Assembly (NCBI RefSeq): GCF_003675385.1
Contig: NZ_RCWZ01000005.1
Coordinates: 372,001-436,000 of the forward strand
DNA: 64,000 nucleotides
Direction: 5' to 3'
DNA from: Mucilaginibacter kameinonensis
GTDB taxonomy: Bacteria; Bacteroidota; Bacteroidia; Sphingobacteriales; Sphingobacteriaceae
Position numbers and translations under genes: made by a program. Below the pieces are notes generated by a model. That model was not told the origin of the DNA and did not search any database. It worked only from the letters and a program-made list of their open reading frames with translations. This document shows positions 36,355-45,038 of the stretch, in pieces. Each line of letters starts with the position of its first letter. The first letter of the stretch is position 1.

Positions 36355-37638
36355 TCAATCATTCAGAGCCTGATATACCATGGCCCTGAATTTATCCTGA
36401 ATCTGGTTGTGAGGAAAAGGCCAGTTCTGTACAAACAGTAAGCAAACAAGGTGTTCTTTCGGATCAACCCAATACAACGTGCCATAAAAACCGCCCCACG
36501 CAAATGAACCTTCGCTAATACCTAATTTTGCAGAGCTGTTTTGAGATGTTAAACCGAAGCCTAAGCCAAATTTGTCCTTGTCAGGGTTGATATTCAGATC
36601 ACCTATTTGATTGGTAGTCATCAGTTCAACCGTGTGGCGGGCCAGTAAACGCTGATCATTATAAATGCCTCCGTTAAGTAACATCTGCAAAAAAATTGCG
36701 TAGTCTTTTACAGTTGAACTTAAGCCCGCGCCACCAGCGTAATAAGTGCCATTGGCCTTTGGATAGTTCACATCAAACGCCGGAAAAGTAGCTTTACTCC
36801 AGTTGGCGATATGACCATTTTTATCAAAGGTATAAGCTGCAACCAACCTGTTTTGCTTAGCGGAGGGGATGTAAAAGTAAGTGTCATTCATGCCCAGCGG
36901 CGTAAAAATCCGCTCTTTAAAAAACTGGTCGAGACTTTTGCCGGATACCTTTTCTACCAGGTAACCCAGTACGTCAATGTTCATTCCGTATGTCCAGCGT
37001 TCGCCGGGCTGATGTAATAAAGGTAAATGGCCCAATTTGTTCATCACATCGGCTAATAATATCTTATCTGCCACAAAACCTGCCGGGATACTTGCCTTGT
37101 CATAAATAGCTTTCATTTTCGGCGAGCCGATCTGCGCATATTCGATACCCGAGGTATGGGTTAACAGATCGCGAATGGTTATCTCCCTTTTTGCAGGGAC
37201 GGTTGTATACGTGCTGTCTTTACCATTAAACTGATCTACCACTGTAGGATGCGAGAACGCAGGGAGATATTTGGAGATCGGATCATCCAGTAGAAATTTC
37301 CCTTCTTCAAAAAGCATCATGACGGCAACGCTGGTAATGGCCTTTGTTTGCGATGCTATGCGAAAGATAGCATCGCTGGTCATTAACCGCTTTTGATCTT
37401 CATCAGCCAGTCCGAATGACTTATTGTAAGCTATTTTGCCATCGCGTGCTATGAAGCCAACTGCCCCCTTTACATACCCTGAGTCGATATTCTGCTCAAT
37501 CATGGCATCTATCCGTTTTAGCCTTTCGGGCGAAAACTTTGCAGATACCGGGTCGGCATTTTTCAAAACACTGCCCTGGGCAAATACGTTGGCTGCAAAT
37601 GCAGCCAACAATAAAAAAGTAAAGGTTCTTTTCATCAC
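36355..37638 (-). CDS. Serine hydrolase (beta-lactamase/EstB-like esterase)
   Basis: The 427-residue protein has a signal peptide ending NVFAQ. The SxxK nucleophile motif is SQTK (Ser96, Lys99), and the second motif YGMNIDVLGYLVEKVSG is of the Y-x4-D-V-L-G type seen in EstB-like carboxylesterases. The final region reads FAWGGFYGTLYWVDP, in the place of the W-G-G motif. It is probably periplasmic or secreted; the substrate is unknown. Its stop lies directly against the convergent esterase stop, and a LacI-type regulator gene lies upstream on the same strand, 37 bases away. Confidence 0.9.
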   Translation of the reverse strand: MMKRTFTFLLLAAFAANVFAQGSVLKNADPVSAKFSPERLKRIDAMIEQNIDSGYVKGAVGFIARDGKIAYNKSFGLADEDQKRLMTSDAIFRIASQTKAITSVAVMMLFEEGKFLLDDPISKYLPAFSHPTVVDQFNGKDSTYTTVPAKREITIRDLLTHTSGIEYAQIGSPKMKAIYDKASIPAGFVADKILLADVMNKLGHLPLLHQPGERWTYGMNIDVLGYLVEKVSGKSLDQFFKERIFTPLGMNDTYFYIPSAKQNRLVAAYTFDKNGHIANWSKATFPAFDVNYPKANGTYYAGGAGLSSTVKDYAIFLQMLLNGGIYNDQRLLARHTVELMTTNQIGDLNINPDKDKFGLGFGLTSQNSSAKLGISEGSFAWGGFYGTLYWVDPKEHLVCLLFVQNWPFPHNQIQDKFRAMVYQALND

Positions 37639-37675
37639 GCGAAATCTGGGTTTATTGGTGATGCAAAATAGTTAT

Positions 37676-38689
37676 TTACCTTGATGAATCCCGCTCAATT
37701 AGCTCAGTAGCAAGTGTTATGTGTTGATTTTTTTCTTCGGGAGTTGTGGCGTTTAGCCTTTCCATCAAAAGTTTGATCACGTTATCTGCTATTTCATCAA
37801 TTGGCTGGGCTATAGCGGTAACGGCCGGAGTGTACAGTTCAAAAAGTTCATAATCATCAAAAGCGATCAAGGCGATATCGCCCGGAACGTTTTTGCCTGC
37901 TTTCCTGGTAGCCTTTAATCCGCATTTACCTAAGTGATTATTGGCGAATAGTATAGCATCAACATCTTTATGGCTTTCAAAAAAATCAAGTATCAGCTTA
38001 AGGATCTCCTGGTCGGTGGCATGAAAATCAACCTCAATAATATGCGGTTTAAGTTTACTTTGCCGTATGGCTTTGTCATACCCCTCAAGCCTTTCTATCA
38101 TTTGGGTTTGGATTGAACTATAAGTTATGAAAGCAATGTTTTTATGCCCTTTATCAATCAGGTATTGTGTAGCATTAAACGTGCTGAAGAGGTTGTCAAC
38201 CACCACATAATCGGTAGCTACTTTAGGCAGATACCTGTCAAAAAGCACAACCGGGAAACCATCTTTTATCAGGTCACTGATATCTTCTTCAATATTATCG
38301 GGGGGAGTAATAATGTAACCGTCAACATGCCTGTCACGAAACATGGCTATCAGCTCCTGGGTTTTTTGCGTGTCATTATCTGTACTGCTGTAAATGATCT
38401 TGTAACCGCTTTGATAAGCCAGGTCCTCGATGCGGCGGGCTATGGTAGCAAAGAAATGATTGGAAATATCCTGCACCAATAAACCAATAATATTTGATTT
38501 TCCCGTACGCAAGCTTTTGGCCAACGAATTTGGCTTATAGCCAACCTCTTTTACATATTGCAGTACGCGCTTTACCAATTCATCGCTAATACGTTTTTCC
38601 TGTGCACGACCATTAAGGATAAAAGAAACCGTGGTTTTAGATATATTCAGGCTATTGGCAATGTCAACTATAGATAATTTTTTCTTCAA
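37676..38689 (-). CDS. LacI family transcriptional regulator
   Basis: The 337-residue regulator has the N-terminal LacI helix-turn-helix (SIVDIANSLNISKTTVSFIL) with hinge helix NSLAKSLRTGKSN. A periplasmic-binding-protein-like effector domain follows (IIGLLVQDISNHFFA, VDGYIITPP, IALIAFDDYELFELYTP). It probably represses a sugar or glycan gene set and responds to a sugar. The effector is unknown. A consensus-like -7 element and a LacI-type palindrome sit directly upstream, suggesting autoregulation. The serine hydrolase downstream may be co-transcribed. Confidence 0.95.
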   Translation of the reverse strand: MKKKLSIVDIANSLNISKTTVSFILNGRAQEKRISDELVKRVLQYVKEVGYKPNSLAKSLRTGKSNIIGLLVQDISNHFFATIARRIEDLAYQSGYKIIYSSTDNDTQKTQELIAMFRDRHVDGYIITPPDNIEEDISDLIKDGFPVVLFDRYLPKVATDYVVVDNLFSTFNATQYLIDKGHKNIAFITYSSIQTQMIERLEGYDKAIRQSKLKPHIIEVDFHATDQEILKLILDFFESHKDVDAILFANNHLGKCGLKATRKAGKNVPGDIALIAFDDYELFELYTPAVTAIAQPIDEIADNVIKLLMERLNATTPEEKNQHITLATELIERDSSR

Positions 38690-38707
38690 GAGCTTAGTAT
38701 TTTAAAC

Positions 38708-38746
38708 CAAATATATAATATTAATGGTAATGCTAAACAGGTTTAG
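38708..38746 (-). promoter_or_regulatory. lacI-type gene promoter with overlapping operator palindrome
   Basis: The -7 element is TATATTTG (complement of 38708-38715), matching TAnnTTTG. The palindrome CTAAAC-AG-GTTTAG at 38733-38746 covers the -33 position. It is a candidate autoregulatory operator; the implied leader is short (about 12 bases). Confidence 0.5.
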
Positions 38747-38831
38747 TAGATAATAAATGGTTTATTTTGCTTATTAGTTTAATGGAGACAGAACAAGCTC
38801 TGAATGCCGTAAATGCTTATAAAACAAAAAA

Positions 38832-38850
38832 GCCGCCCATAACGGGCGAC
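38832..38850 (-). terminator. Terminator after the Gly/Asn-rich protein gene
   Basis: GCCGCCC (38832-38838) pairs with GGGCGAC (38844-38850), loop ATAAC. Leftward it is followed by TTTTTTGTTTT. Confidence 0.75.
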
Positions 38851-38880
38851 TCTTCAGTTAATATATAGGGAGTTAGAATA

Positions 38881-39729
38881 TTAAAACCTGCGCATACCTC
38901 TTCCTGAGTTTCCGTTTTGGGTAAAGCGTTCGCCGCCATTACCCCTGTCAAATCCGCCACCGCCGTTTGATTGACGGCCACCCCAGTTGCCATGATTACC
39001 GTGGTCGCCATTATTTTGTTGTTGCTGTTGTTGGCCGTTGCCCCAACCGCCATGATTATCATGATTGCCATTATTAGGTTGTTGACCATTGCCCCAGTTG
39101 CCGCGGTTGTCATGGTTGTTGTTGCCATTACCCCAGTTGCCACGGTTATCACGATTGCCCCAACCACGATTATCTCTGCCATTGTTGTCCCAGTTACCAC
39201 GGCTATCATACGGATTAGGCCTTCTACCCCATCCGCCACGGTCACCACCCCAGCCGGGGCGATAAGCATAACCGTTAGCAGGTCTTCTGTCAAAGCGATG
39301 GCCCCAGTTACCACGGTCGCCCATGTAACCGCCCCACCGTTGCCTGTAATAATCGTGATGCATAAACGGACGAGGAGCCCTCACTTCGTAACGTACAGCG
39401 GTACGCCAGTTGTAATCTCTGTAAGCGCCAGGTAGGTAAGCACAGCTTACCCAACGACTACCGTCATTATAATAGTAACATCCTGCGCCTACATTGTAAT
39501 AAGCCTCAACCTCTGGTAAATAGTAGTAATCATCATCGTCGCTAACATTTACGTTATCATCGTAAACGGGCTCGTCTTCAATTACTGGTGGAGGTGGCGG
39601 AGGAGGAGTTGGTACATAAACGCGGTGCGCAGGAACATTGATGCCAAATTGTATAGATACCTGAGCGTTGGCTTTGCTGATAAATAAGCTTCCGGCTGCT
39701 ATTGCTGATAATATGACTAACTTTTTCAT
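38881..39729 (-). CDS. Exported Gly/Asn/Arg-rich low-complexity protein
   Basis: The 282-residue protein has a signal peptide ending KANAQ, a proline run (PTPPPPPPP), an acidic Asp/Tyr stretch (DDDDYYYLPEVEAYYN), a small folded-looking segment (GCYYYNDGSRWVSCAYLPG) and a long C-terminal half built of repeats such as DNRGNWGN, GNWGNG and a run of Gln. No known catalytic family was recognised. It is monocistronic with its own terminator. Repetitive DNA here also creates spurious antisense frames. A structural or adhesive envelope role is only a guess. Confidence 0.8.
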   Translation of the reverse strand: MKKLVILSAIAAGSLFISKANAQVSIQFGINVPAHRVYVPTPPPPPPPVIEDEPVYDDNVNVSDDDDYYYLPEVEAYYNVGAGCYYYNDGSRWVSCAYLPGAYRDYNWRTAVRYEVRAPRPFMHHDYYRQRWGGYMGDRGNWGHRFDRRPANGYAYRPGWGGDRGGWGRRPNPYDSRGNWDNNGRDNRGWGNRDNRGNWGNGNNNHDNRGNWGNGQQPNNGNHDNHGGWGNGQQQQQQNNGDHGNHGNWGGRQSNGGGGFDRGNGGERFTQNGNSGRGMRRF

Positions 39730-40006
39730 AATTGTAAATTTTATACAGTTAGGACGATAGATTTAAACGATGGTTTAATCAAACGTTGCTTTATGTGTTA
39801 AAACATTAGTTGATTGATACTATCTTTTGCCAGCAGCCATTTCTATGAAATTTTATTTTGAAAAACTGGTATCACAATCTATTGTTGCCAAATTTTATTA
39901 AGGAATGATGCTGAAATAAAATTTCACACTGTCACTTTAATACTACAAAACAGATTTTAGGATTATCGGTATATTTACTTAATTTGATAATCTTTAATCA
40001 GTTACC

Positions 40007-41314
40007 ATGAAAAACCGCAACTTATTACGTTCCATGCTGCCTATAGCAGTTATGGGAAGCTTTATGTTTTTTACAGCCTGTAAAAGCAATAGCGACTCAA
40101 AGAAGACCGGCGACAGCACCTCTACTCCTGCTTCGACAACAGAAAACGCCGGCCTTAAGACTCCTGCGGGCTTTAGCGCCAGCATTATTGCCGAAAAACT
40201 TGGAGGTACACGCCACATTGCTATTACCCCGCAAGGCGATATTTACGTGAAGCTCACCAACGTTAAGAACAGTAAAGGCATATTAATGCTGCACGAAGAA
40301 GGCGGCAAAGCTTCTGTTAAAAACAGCTTTGGTGCTTATAGCGGTACCGGTATGTCAATCAAAAATGGATACCTGTACGCGTCATCAGATGAAGAGGTTT
40401 TTCGTTATAAACTGAACGATAAAAGCGAGGTGATCAACCCCGATCAGCCTGAAAAAATTGTAACTGGTCTTATCAGCCGTCATGAGCACGAAGCAAAAGC
40501 CATTACGCTTGATAATGATGGCAACATCTACGTTAATATTGGCGCATATTCAAACGCCTGTCAGGTTGAAGACCGTAAAAAAGGTTCTCCGGGACAAAAG
40601 GGTTGCCCTATTTTAGATTCGGCTGGTGGTATCTGGCAGTTTAAAGCCGATAAATTGAACCAACATTATGGTGATGGCGTGCGTTATGCTACGGGATTAC
40701 GTAATGTTGTAGGCATCACCTGGAACCAACAAAACAACCAGCTTTTTGTAATGCAGCATGGCCGCGATCAGCTTTATGAATTTTATCCTCAGTATTTTAC
40801 TGCAAAACAATCGTCTATTTTACCTGCCGAATGTATGTACGCTTTGAAAAAAGGAGATAATGCCGGTTGGCCTTACATGTATTATGACCAGGAACAGCAT
40901 AAAAAAATGTTAATGCCTGAGTATGGTGGCGATGGCAAAATTGAAGGTGGAAAAGATGCCATTGATCCGGCTGCAGCTTATCCAGGTCACCTCGCTCCTA
41001 ATGGCTTGTTGTTTTACACCGGCGATCAGTTTCCGGCGAAATATAAAAATGGTGCTTTCATAGCTTTCCATGGTTCATGGAACCGTGCACCTGAACCACA
41101 GGCAGGTTACTTTGTAGTATTTCAGCCATTTAAAGATGGTAAACCTGATGGCAAGTGGGAAGTTTTTGCTGATGGATTTTCGGGTTCCGCAGCTAATACC
41201 GCCTCTGGTGCTGCTGCTCACCGTCCATGCGGTTTAGCACAAGGCCCTGATGGTTCGCTATATGTTACTGATGATGTAGCTGGAAATATTTACAAAATCA
41301 CTTATAAAAAATAA
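40007..41314 (+). CDS. Sorbosone/glucose dehydrogenase-like PQQ-type lipoprotein
   Basis: The 435-residue protein has a lipoprotein signal with lipobox FTAC (Cys25) and a six-bladed beta-propeller of the glucose/sorbosone dehydrogenase type (GLRNVVGITWNQQNNQLFV, MQHGRDQL, GAFIAFHGSWNRAP, AHRPCGLAQGPDGSLYVTDD). Family members oxidise aldose sugars or aldehydes with PQQ in the periplasm. The cytochrome c gene begins 2 bases after its stop, which fits a role as electron acceptor. No PQQ-synthesis genes are in the window, so PQQ would have to come from outside or elsewhere on the chromosome. Confidence 0.9.
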   Translation: MKNRNLLRSMLPIAVMGSFMFFTACKSNSDSKKTGDSTSTPASTTENAGLKTPAGFSASIIAEKLGGTRHIAITPQGDIYVKLTNVKNSKGILMLHEEGGKASVKNSFGAYSGTGMSIKNGYLYASSDEEVFRYKLNDKSEVINPDQPEKIVTGLISRHEHEAKAITLDNDGNIYVNIGAYSNACQVEDRKKGSPGQKGCPILDSAGGIWQFKADKLNQHYGDGVRYATGLRNVVGITWNQQNNQLFVMQHGRDQLYEFYPQYFTAKQSSILPAECMYALKKGDNAGWPYMYYDQEQHKKMLMPEYGGDGKIEGGKDAIDPAAAYPGHLAPNGLLFYTGDQFPAKYKNGAFIAFHGSWNRAPEPQAGYFVVFQPFKDGKPDGKWEVFADGFSGSAANTASGAAAHRPCGLAQGPDGSLYVTDDVAGNIYKITYKK

Positions 41315-41316
41315 CA

Positions 41317-41769
41317 ATGGACTTTAAAAAAGCCCTTCTGCTATTATTCATCACAGTATTTACAAGCCTTGCTTCGCAAGCGCAAACCAAACATAAAAAA
41401 CCGGCAGCCAGGAAACCCGCTGCCGGTTTTAAAACATCCATGACCAGGGGACAAGCGCTTTTTACTCAATATTGCGTGGCTTGTCACCAGGCAGATGGTT
41501 TGGGCGTACCCCACATGAACCCGCCATTAGTTAAAACCACTTATGTTTTGGGTGATAAAAGTAAGCTTATCAAAATAGTGCTTAATGGTTTTGACGAGGA
41601 TGTGGAAATAAACGGTGAAACCTATTCAAATACTATGGCTGCTCATGATTTTATGAAAGATCAGGAAATTGCCGATGTGTTAACGTACGTGCGCAACAGC
41701 TTTGGTAATAAGGCAAGTGCTATTACCGCTGCCCAGGTAAAAACTATAAGGACAACTAATAAAAAATAG
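41317..41769 (+). CDS. Class I cytochrome c, secreted
   Basis: The 150-residue protein has a signal peptide ending SQAQ and a basic linker. A single haem-binding CVACH motif is at 53-57, followed by GLGVPHMNPPL and a candidate axial Met107 in NTMAAH. The fold resembles the small c-type cytochromes fused to or paired with sugar dehydrogenases. It begins 2 bases after the sorbosone-dehydrogenase-like gene and should take its electrons. A strong terminator closes the pair. Confidence 0.93.
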   Translation: MDFKKALLLLFITVFTSLASQAQTKHKKPAARKPAAGFKTSMTRGQALFTQYCVACHQADGLGVPHMNPPLVKTTYVLGDKSKLIKIVLNGFDEDVEINGETYSNTMAAHDFMKDQEIADVLTYVRNSFGNKASAITAAQVKTIRTTNKK

Positions 41770-41780
41770 CCGACTATTCA

Positions 41781-41811
41781 GCCTTACGAAGTTTTGGAAA
41801 CTTCGTAAGGC
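41781..41811 (+). terminator. Intrinsic terminator after cytochrome c
   Basis: A 14-bp stem GCCTTACGAAGTTT (41781-41794) / AAACTTCGTAAGGC (41798-41811), loop TGG, followed by TTTT. Confidence 0.85.
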
Positions 41812-41824
41812 TTTTACCGTTACC

Positions 41825-42295
41825 TCATTTCTTTTTGATAATTGCGGTCGCTTTTATTTCAATTAAAATATCATCTCTAAAAAGCTTACTCACCTGCACC
41901 AAGGTACTCGCCGGTGGCTGTTTGGTGTTTACAAACTTATCTCTGATACTACGTACAAGTTTAACTTGTGATGCATCCATCAGGTAGTAATTCAACTCAA
42001 CCAGATCATTCATGGAGCCGCCGGCGGCTTCAACTATGTTTTTGATATTGGTAAATACCTGTTCTGTCTGGCTGGCCAAATCGCCGTTGCCGGCAAGTTT
42101 GCCATCTTTATCCAAACCAACCTGGCCCGACATGATGACCATCTTGTTTTTACCTAAGTCGATAATTGCTGCGTGTGAATATCCGAAGGGCTTGCCGACT
42201 GTAACCGGGTTTAAAAAAGTCACGTCTTTGTTGGCTTCCTGGGCAAAGCAAGCTGACGAAACACATAATAAAATGAGGAACAGGAGTTTTTTCAT
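41825..42295 (-). CDS. RidA/YjgF family protein with a signal peptide
   Basis: The 156-residue reading starts at the ATG at 42295, giving a signal peptide ending CFAQ. A longer TTG-started frame overlaps the upstream gene and was rejected. The body is RidA-like (VIMSGQVGLDKDGKL, QTEQVFTNIKNIVEAAGGS, KQPPASTLVQVSKL, IEIKATAIIKK), a family that deaminates reactive enamine/imine intermediates in the cytoplasm. Here the protein appears exported, so its substrate is likely different. The Arg before the substrate pocket is replaced in PPASTLV. It lies downstream of the STN-repeat gene but is probably separate. Confidence 0.88.
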   Translation of the reverse strand: MKKLLFLILLCVSSACFAQEANKDVTFLNPVTVGKPFGYSHAAIIDLGKNKMVIMSGQVGLDKDGKLAGNGDLASQTEQVFTNIKNIVEAAGGSMNDLVELNYYLMDASQVKLVRSIRDKFVNTKQPPASTLVQVSKLFRDDILIEIKATAIIKKK

Positions 42296-42338
42296 ACGGT
42301 GATTTTTATCACACAAAATTGGACATCTTGCCGCAAAC

Positions 42339-44075
42339 TTACAATATGGTAATACCTGCCGACCAGCCAATCCATCCTTTTGTACGGTTACCCCAATCAA
42401 TCAAGCCCGGCTTATTTTTGATGATCTGCTGAATATCACTATCCCCGGGATGATCGCCATAGTTGGTATAAAGGTTAAAGGACGGGCCTGCAAAAAAGCC
42501 AACTTTTGAACCCGCTTTAAAATTCAATAAAGCGCTCACCCGGTTTATTTGATTTTGATTTTTCCAACCTTTGGCAAACAATAAGTGTGTTGAGCCTTCG
42601 GCAGATAAAAGCAGGCTGTTGCTAAAAATAAAATCGTGCCCTAAACCCCAGCCCGCGCTGTAAAATGTATGCTTATCAGTAAAATTAACGCCTCCGGATA
42701 ATACAGAATACAGCTTGGCATTACCGGATTTAAAAGCGATGTTGGCAGTGGTAATTTCATTGCTGTACACCTGAATTTTAGCATAACCATTACGGGATAT
42801 ATTTATCAAGCCCATACCATAGCCATCAAGAGTGTCGGCGATGTTCACCAGCGCAAATGAAGCGCCTTTTATTACACGAGCTTTATTAAAAATTCCAGCT
42901 ACCTGCATCCCGCTTGCTTCATTGCCGGTAACGTTTGCTATTCCGGCAATACTAAACCCTTTACTGTTTTTATGAGTGTAATTATAAATACCGGCTGCCT
43001 GGAAACCTTTGGTATTGCCGTTTACATGATTAAAGACCCCGGCAAGCTGTACACCTTTAAGGCTATCCTTAACCATATTATAAATACCCCCTGCCTGAAT
43101 ACCGGTCATATTTTTTTGATCATTGTTACTTACGGCGGCCAGTTGAACTCCTTTGATATTACCTCCCACAACATTGAAAAGCCCGGCAGCTTGTACATAT
43201 TTAACATCCTGTTTGTTAATATTAAATAGCCCGCCAAACTCAACGCCATTAACGCCTCCGTTATATCCCCCCAAAAGATTGAACGAAAAGTTATTAACTA
43301 TTTGCCCGCTCATGATACCGTGGCTTCCCAAACTCGGCACAAGCGAAGCCTGTACCGGAACTGTTGAAAGGTATCCGCCCAGGTTAAGATTCTGTATTTT
43401 TTGCCCTGATGAAAGAAATATCCTGCCGAGCCAACTCCTGTCTGATTTCGAATTGGCTGCATCCGCACTATAATAGTACTCGCGCGGCTTTATAGATACA
43501 TTTACATTGCTTAACAGGTTGATACTGGTATCACGATAAAGTTCCTTGCTTACGTTAAGTGTGATCACGCCATTGGCTTTTATTTTAAGCTGAAAATGTC
43601 CGTTCTGATCGGTAAGTGTTGATTCAAGGGAATTTCTTTCATACACGCTGGCATTGTAAAGCTTTTTCCCGGTTATATCATCATACACATACCCACTTAT
43701 ATAATAAATATTACCAGGGCCAGCCAAAGTATCTGGTACAAGGCTCAACCTGTACGGTGTAGGCCGGAGTATAATATACCCCGGCGATTCTTTGTAATCA
43801 ACCTTGCCGTGAAACAGTTCATCAAGCAGGCTTTTGATAGTTTGACCTGAAGATGTCATGCTAACCACGCTATCCGTTTTAATAACATCATTGCTGTATG
43901 AGAAATAGAACTTTCCTTTTTCGCCGATAATGGTCAGGATCTCGGCTATCTTTTTTTGCTTAACATTAAGCGCTACTGTACGGTTCAGGTTATCCTGTGC
44001 AAGTGCATTGGTAATGAGCAGACAGCCTGCCAATACCAGCATGATATAAAATAATATGTTTAGTTTCTTTTCCAT
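42339..44075 (-). CDS. Exported STN/carboxypeptidase-regulatory protein with 16-residue repeats
   Basis: The 578-residue protein has a signal peptide ending NALAQ. An STN (secretin/TonB short N-terminal) domain spans about 28-105 (KIAEILTIIGEKGKFYFSYS), and a carboxypeptidase-D regulatory-like domain about 122-195. Residues 277-404 carry eight repeats with an exact 16-residue period (GVQLAGVFN, GFQAAGIYN, GMQVAGIFN; starts 277, 293, 309, 325, 341, 357, 373, 389), similar to the LA_2272-type surface repeat. A beta-rich C-terminus (to ITIL) suggests an outer-membrane barrel or solenoid. The FecR stop overlaps its ATG (TGATG), so translation is coupled. It may pass an external signal to FecR. 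Confidence 0.85.
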   Translation of the reverse strand: MEKKLNILFYIMLVLAGCLLITNALAQDNLNRTVALNVKQKKIAEILTIIGEKGKFYFSYSNDVIKTDSVVSMTSSGQTIKSLLDELFHGKVDYKESPGYIILRPTPYRLSLVPDTLAGPGNIYYISGYVYDDITGKKLYNASVYERNSLESTLTDQNGHFQLKIKANGVITLNVSKELYRDTSINLLSNVNVSIKPREYYYSADAANSKSDRSWLGRIFLSSGQKIQNLNLGGYLSTVPVQASLVPSLGSHGIMSGQIVNNFSFNLLGGYNGGVNGVEFGGLFNINKQDVKYVQAAGLFNVVGGNIKGVQLAAVSNNDQKNMTGIQAGGIYNMVKDSLKGVQLAGVFNHVNGNTKGFQAAGIYNYTHKNSKGFSIAGIANVTGNEASGMQVAGIFNKARVIKGASFALVNIADTLDGYGMGLINISRNGYAKIQVYSNEITTANIAFKSGNAKLYSVLSGGVNFTDKHTFYSAGWGLGHDFIFSNSLLLSAEGSTHLLFAKGWKNQNQINRVSALLNFKAGSKVGFFAGPSFNLYTNYGDHPGDSDIQQIIKNKPGLIDWGNRTKGWIGWSAGITIL

Positions 44076-45037
44076 CAGTTTTTTATTATGATGAGATGAG
44101 GTTTTTTGATCACTTTAACATCGCCAAGGGTTTTGCTTACGATATCTAATATTCCATCGAGCGAATCTGCTTTGAATGTGGTTGTTATTGTTCTGTTAGC
44201 CAGTTTTTTATTATCTATCACGATATTCACCTTGTAGACCTCGTTAAGCACATCAACCAGGCGCCATAGCGGTGTTTTATTAGCCACAAACTTTTGCGTA
44301 CGGTAGTAATTATACAACTCGTCCTGGCTGCTACCTTTTTGCATACGGCCGTTTTGGACTGATGCTTTCTCCTTAGGTTTTAGCTTCACTACGATCTCTT
44401 GTTGAATTACCTGTACCACGCCGGTTTCAACTATAACTTCCGTGTTTGGGCCTGTAGCCTTGATATTGAATGACGTACCAACCACTTTTACAACCACATC
44501 ATTCACGTGAATCATAAATGGTTTTGATTTATCATGGGCTACATCAAAAAAGGCTTCCCCTATAAGCGAGATTTCCCTGGTATCGCCTGTAAACCTGTCT
44601 GGGTAATTTAGTACCGAATTTTTGTTCATAGTGATGAGCGAACCATCTGATAAAGTAACCTTACGTACTACGTTGCCGCTTTGCAGCGTAAGCATATTGG
44701 CTTTAGCAGGTTTAAATACAGTGTATAGTATCCCCGCGCTCCCTAATATTACCAGCCATACAGCGGCAATTTTAAGCCAGCGGTTTACGGGATTCAGCGT
44801 TTTAATTTTTACAGAGGCCTCGCTCCTGCTTTGTGCCAACTGTTTAAATTCGACCCATGAGGTTTCGGGATCAAGCTTGCTCTCTATCTTAAGTTCGCGG
44901 CTTGTATTCCAGATCAGTTTAAAATGATCGAAGTACTTCCTGTTATCGTCATTTTCGCTAAGCCAGCGGTTGATGGTTTCATTTTCAACCGGCGTGGTTT
45001 CGTTCAGCATGTATTTGGTTAATAATTCGTCCATCAT
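44075..45037 (-). CDS. FecR family anti-sigma/sigma regulator
   Basis: The 320-residue reading starts at the ATG at 45037 (a further in-frame TTG at 45094 adds an unlikely extension). It has a cytoplasmic N-terminus that binds the sigma factor (MLNETTPVENETINRWLSEN), one membrane helix (NRWLKIAAVWLVILGSAGIL), a FecR domain (LTLQSGNVVRKVTLSDGS, GEAFFDVAHDKSKPF) and a C-terminal DUF4974-like domain (VDVLNEVYKVNIVIDN). The sigma stop lies 1 base before its ATG and its own stop overlaps the next ATG. It probably holds the sigma factor inactive until signalled through the STN-domain partner. Confidence 0.94.
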   Translation of the reverse strand: MMDELLTKYMLNETTPVENETINRWLSENDDNRKYFDHFKLIWNTSRELKIESKLDPETSWVEFKQLAQSRSEASVKIKTLNPVNRWLKIAAVWLVILGSAGILYTVFKPAKANMLTLQSGNVVRKVTLSDGSLITMNKNSVLNYPDRFTGDTREISLIGEAFFDVAHDKSKPFMIHVNDVVVKVVGTSFNIKATGPNTEVIVETGVVQVIQQEIVVKLKPKEKASVQNGRMQKGSSQDELYNYYRTQKFVANKTPLWRLVDVLNEVYKVNIVIDNKKLANRTITTTFKADSLDGILDIVSKTLGDVKVIKKPHLIIIKN

Positions 45038-45038
45038 C

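Noticed and set aside
38817..39435. Long overlapping frames on both strands, Ile/Thr/Val/Ala-rich
   Set aside because: They arise from the repeat-rich coding sequence of the exported protein; composition is artefactual and no start context is credible.
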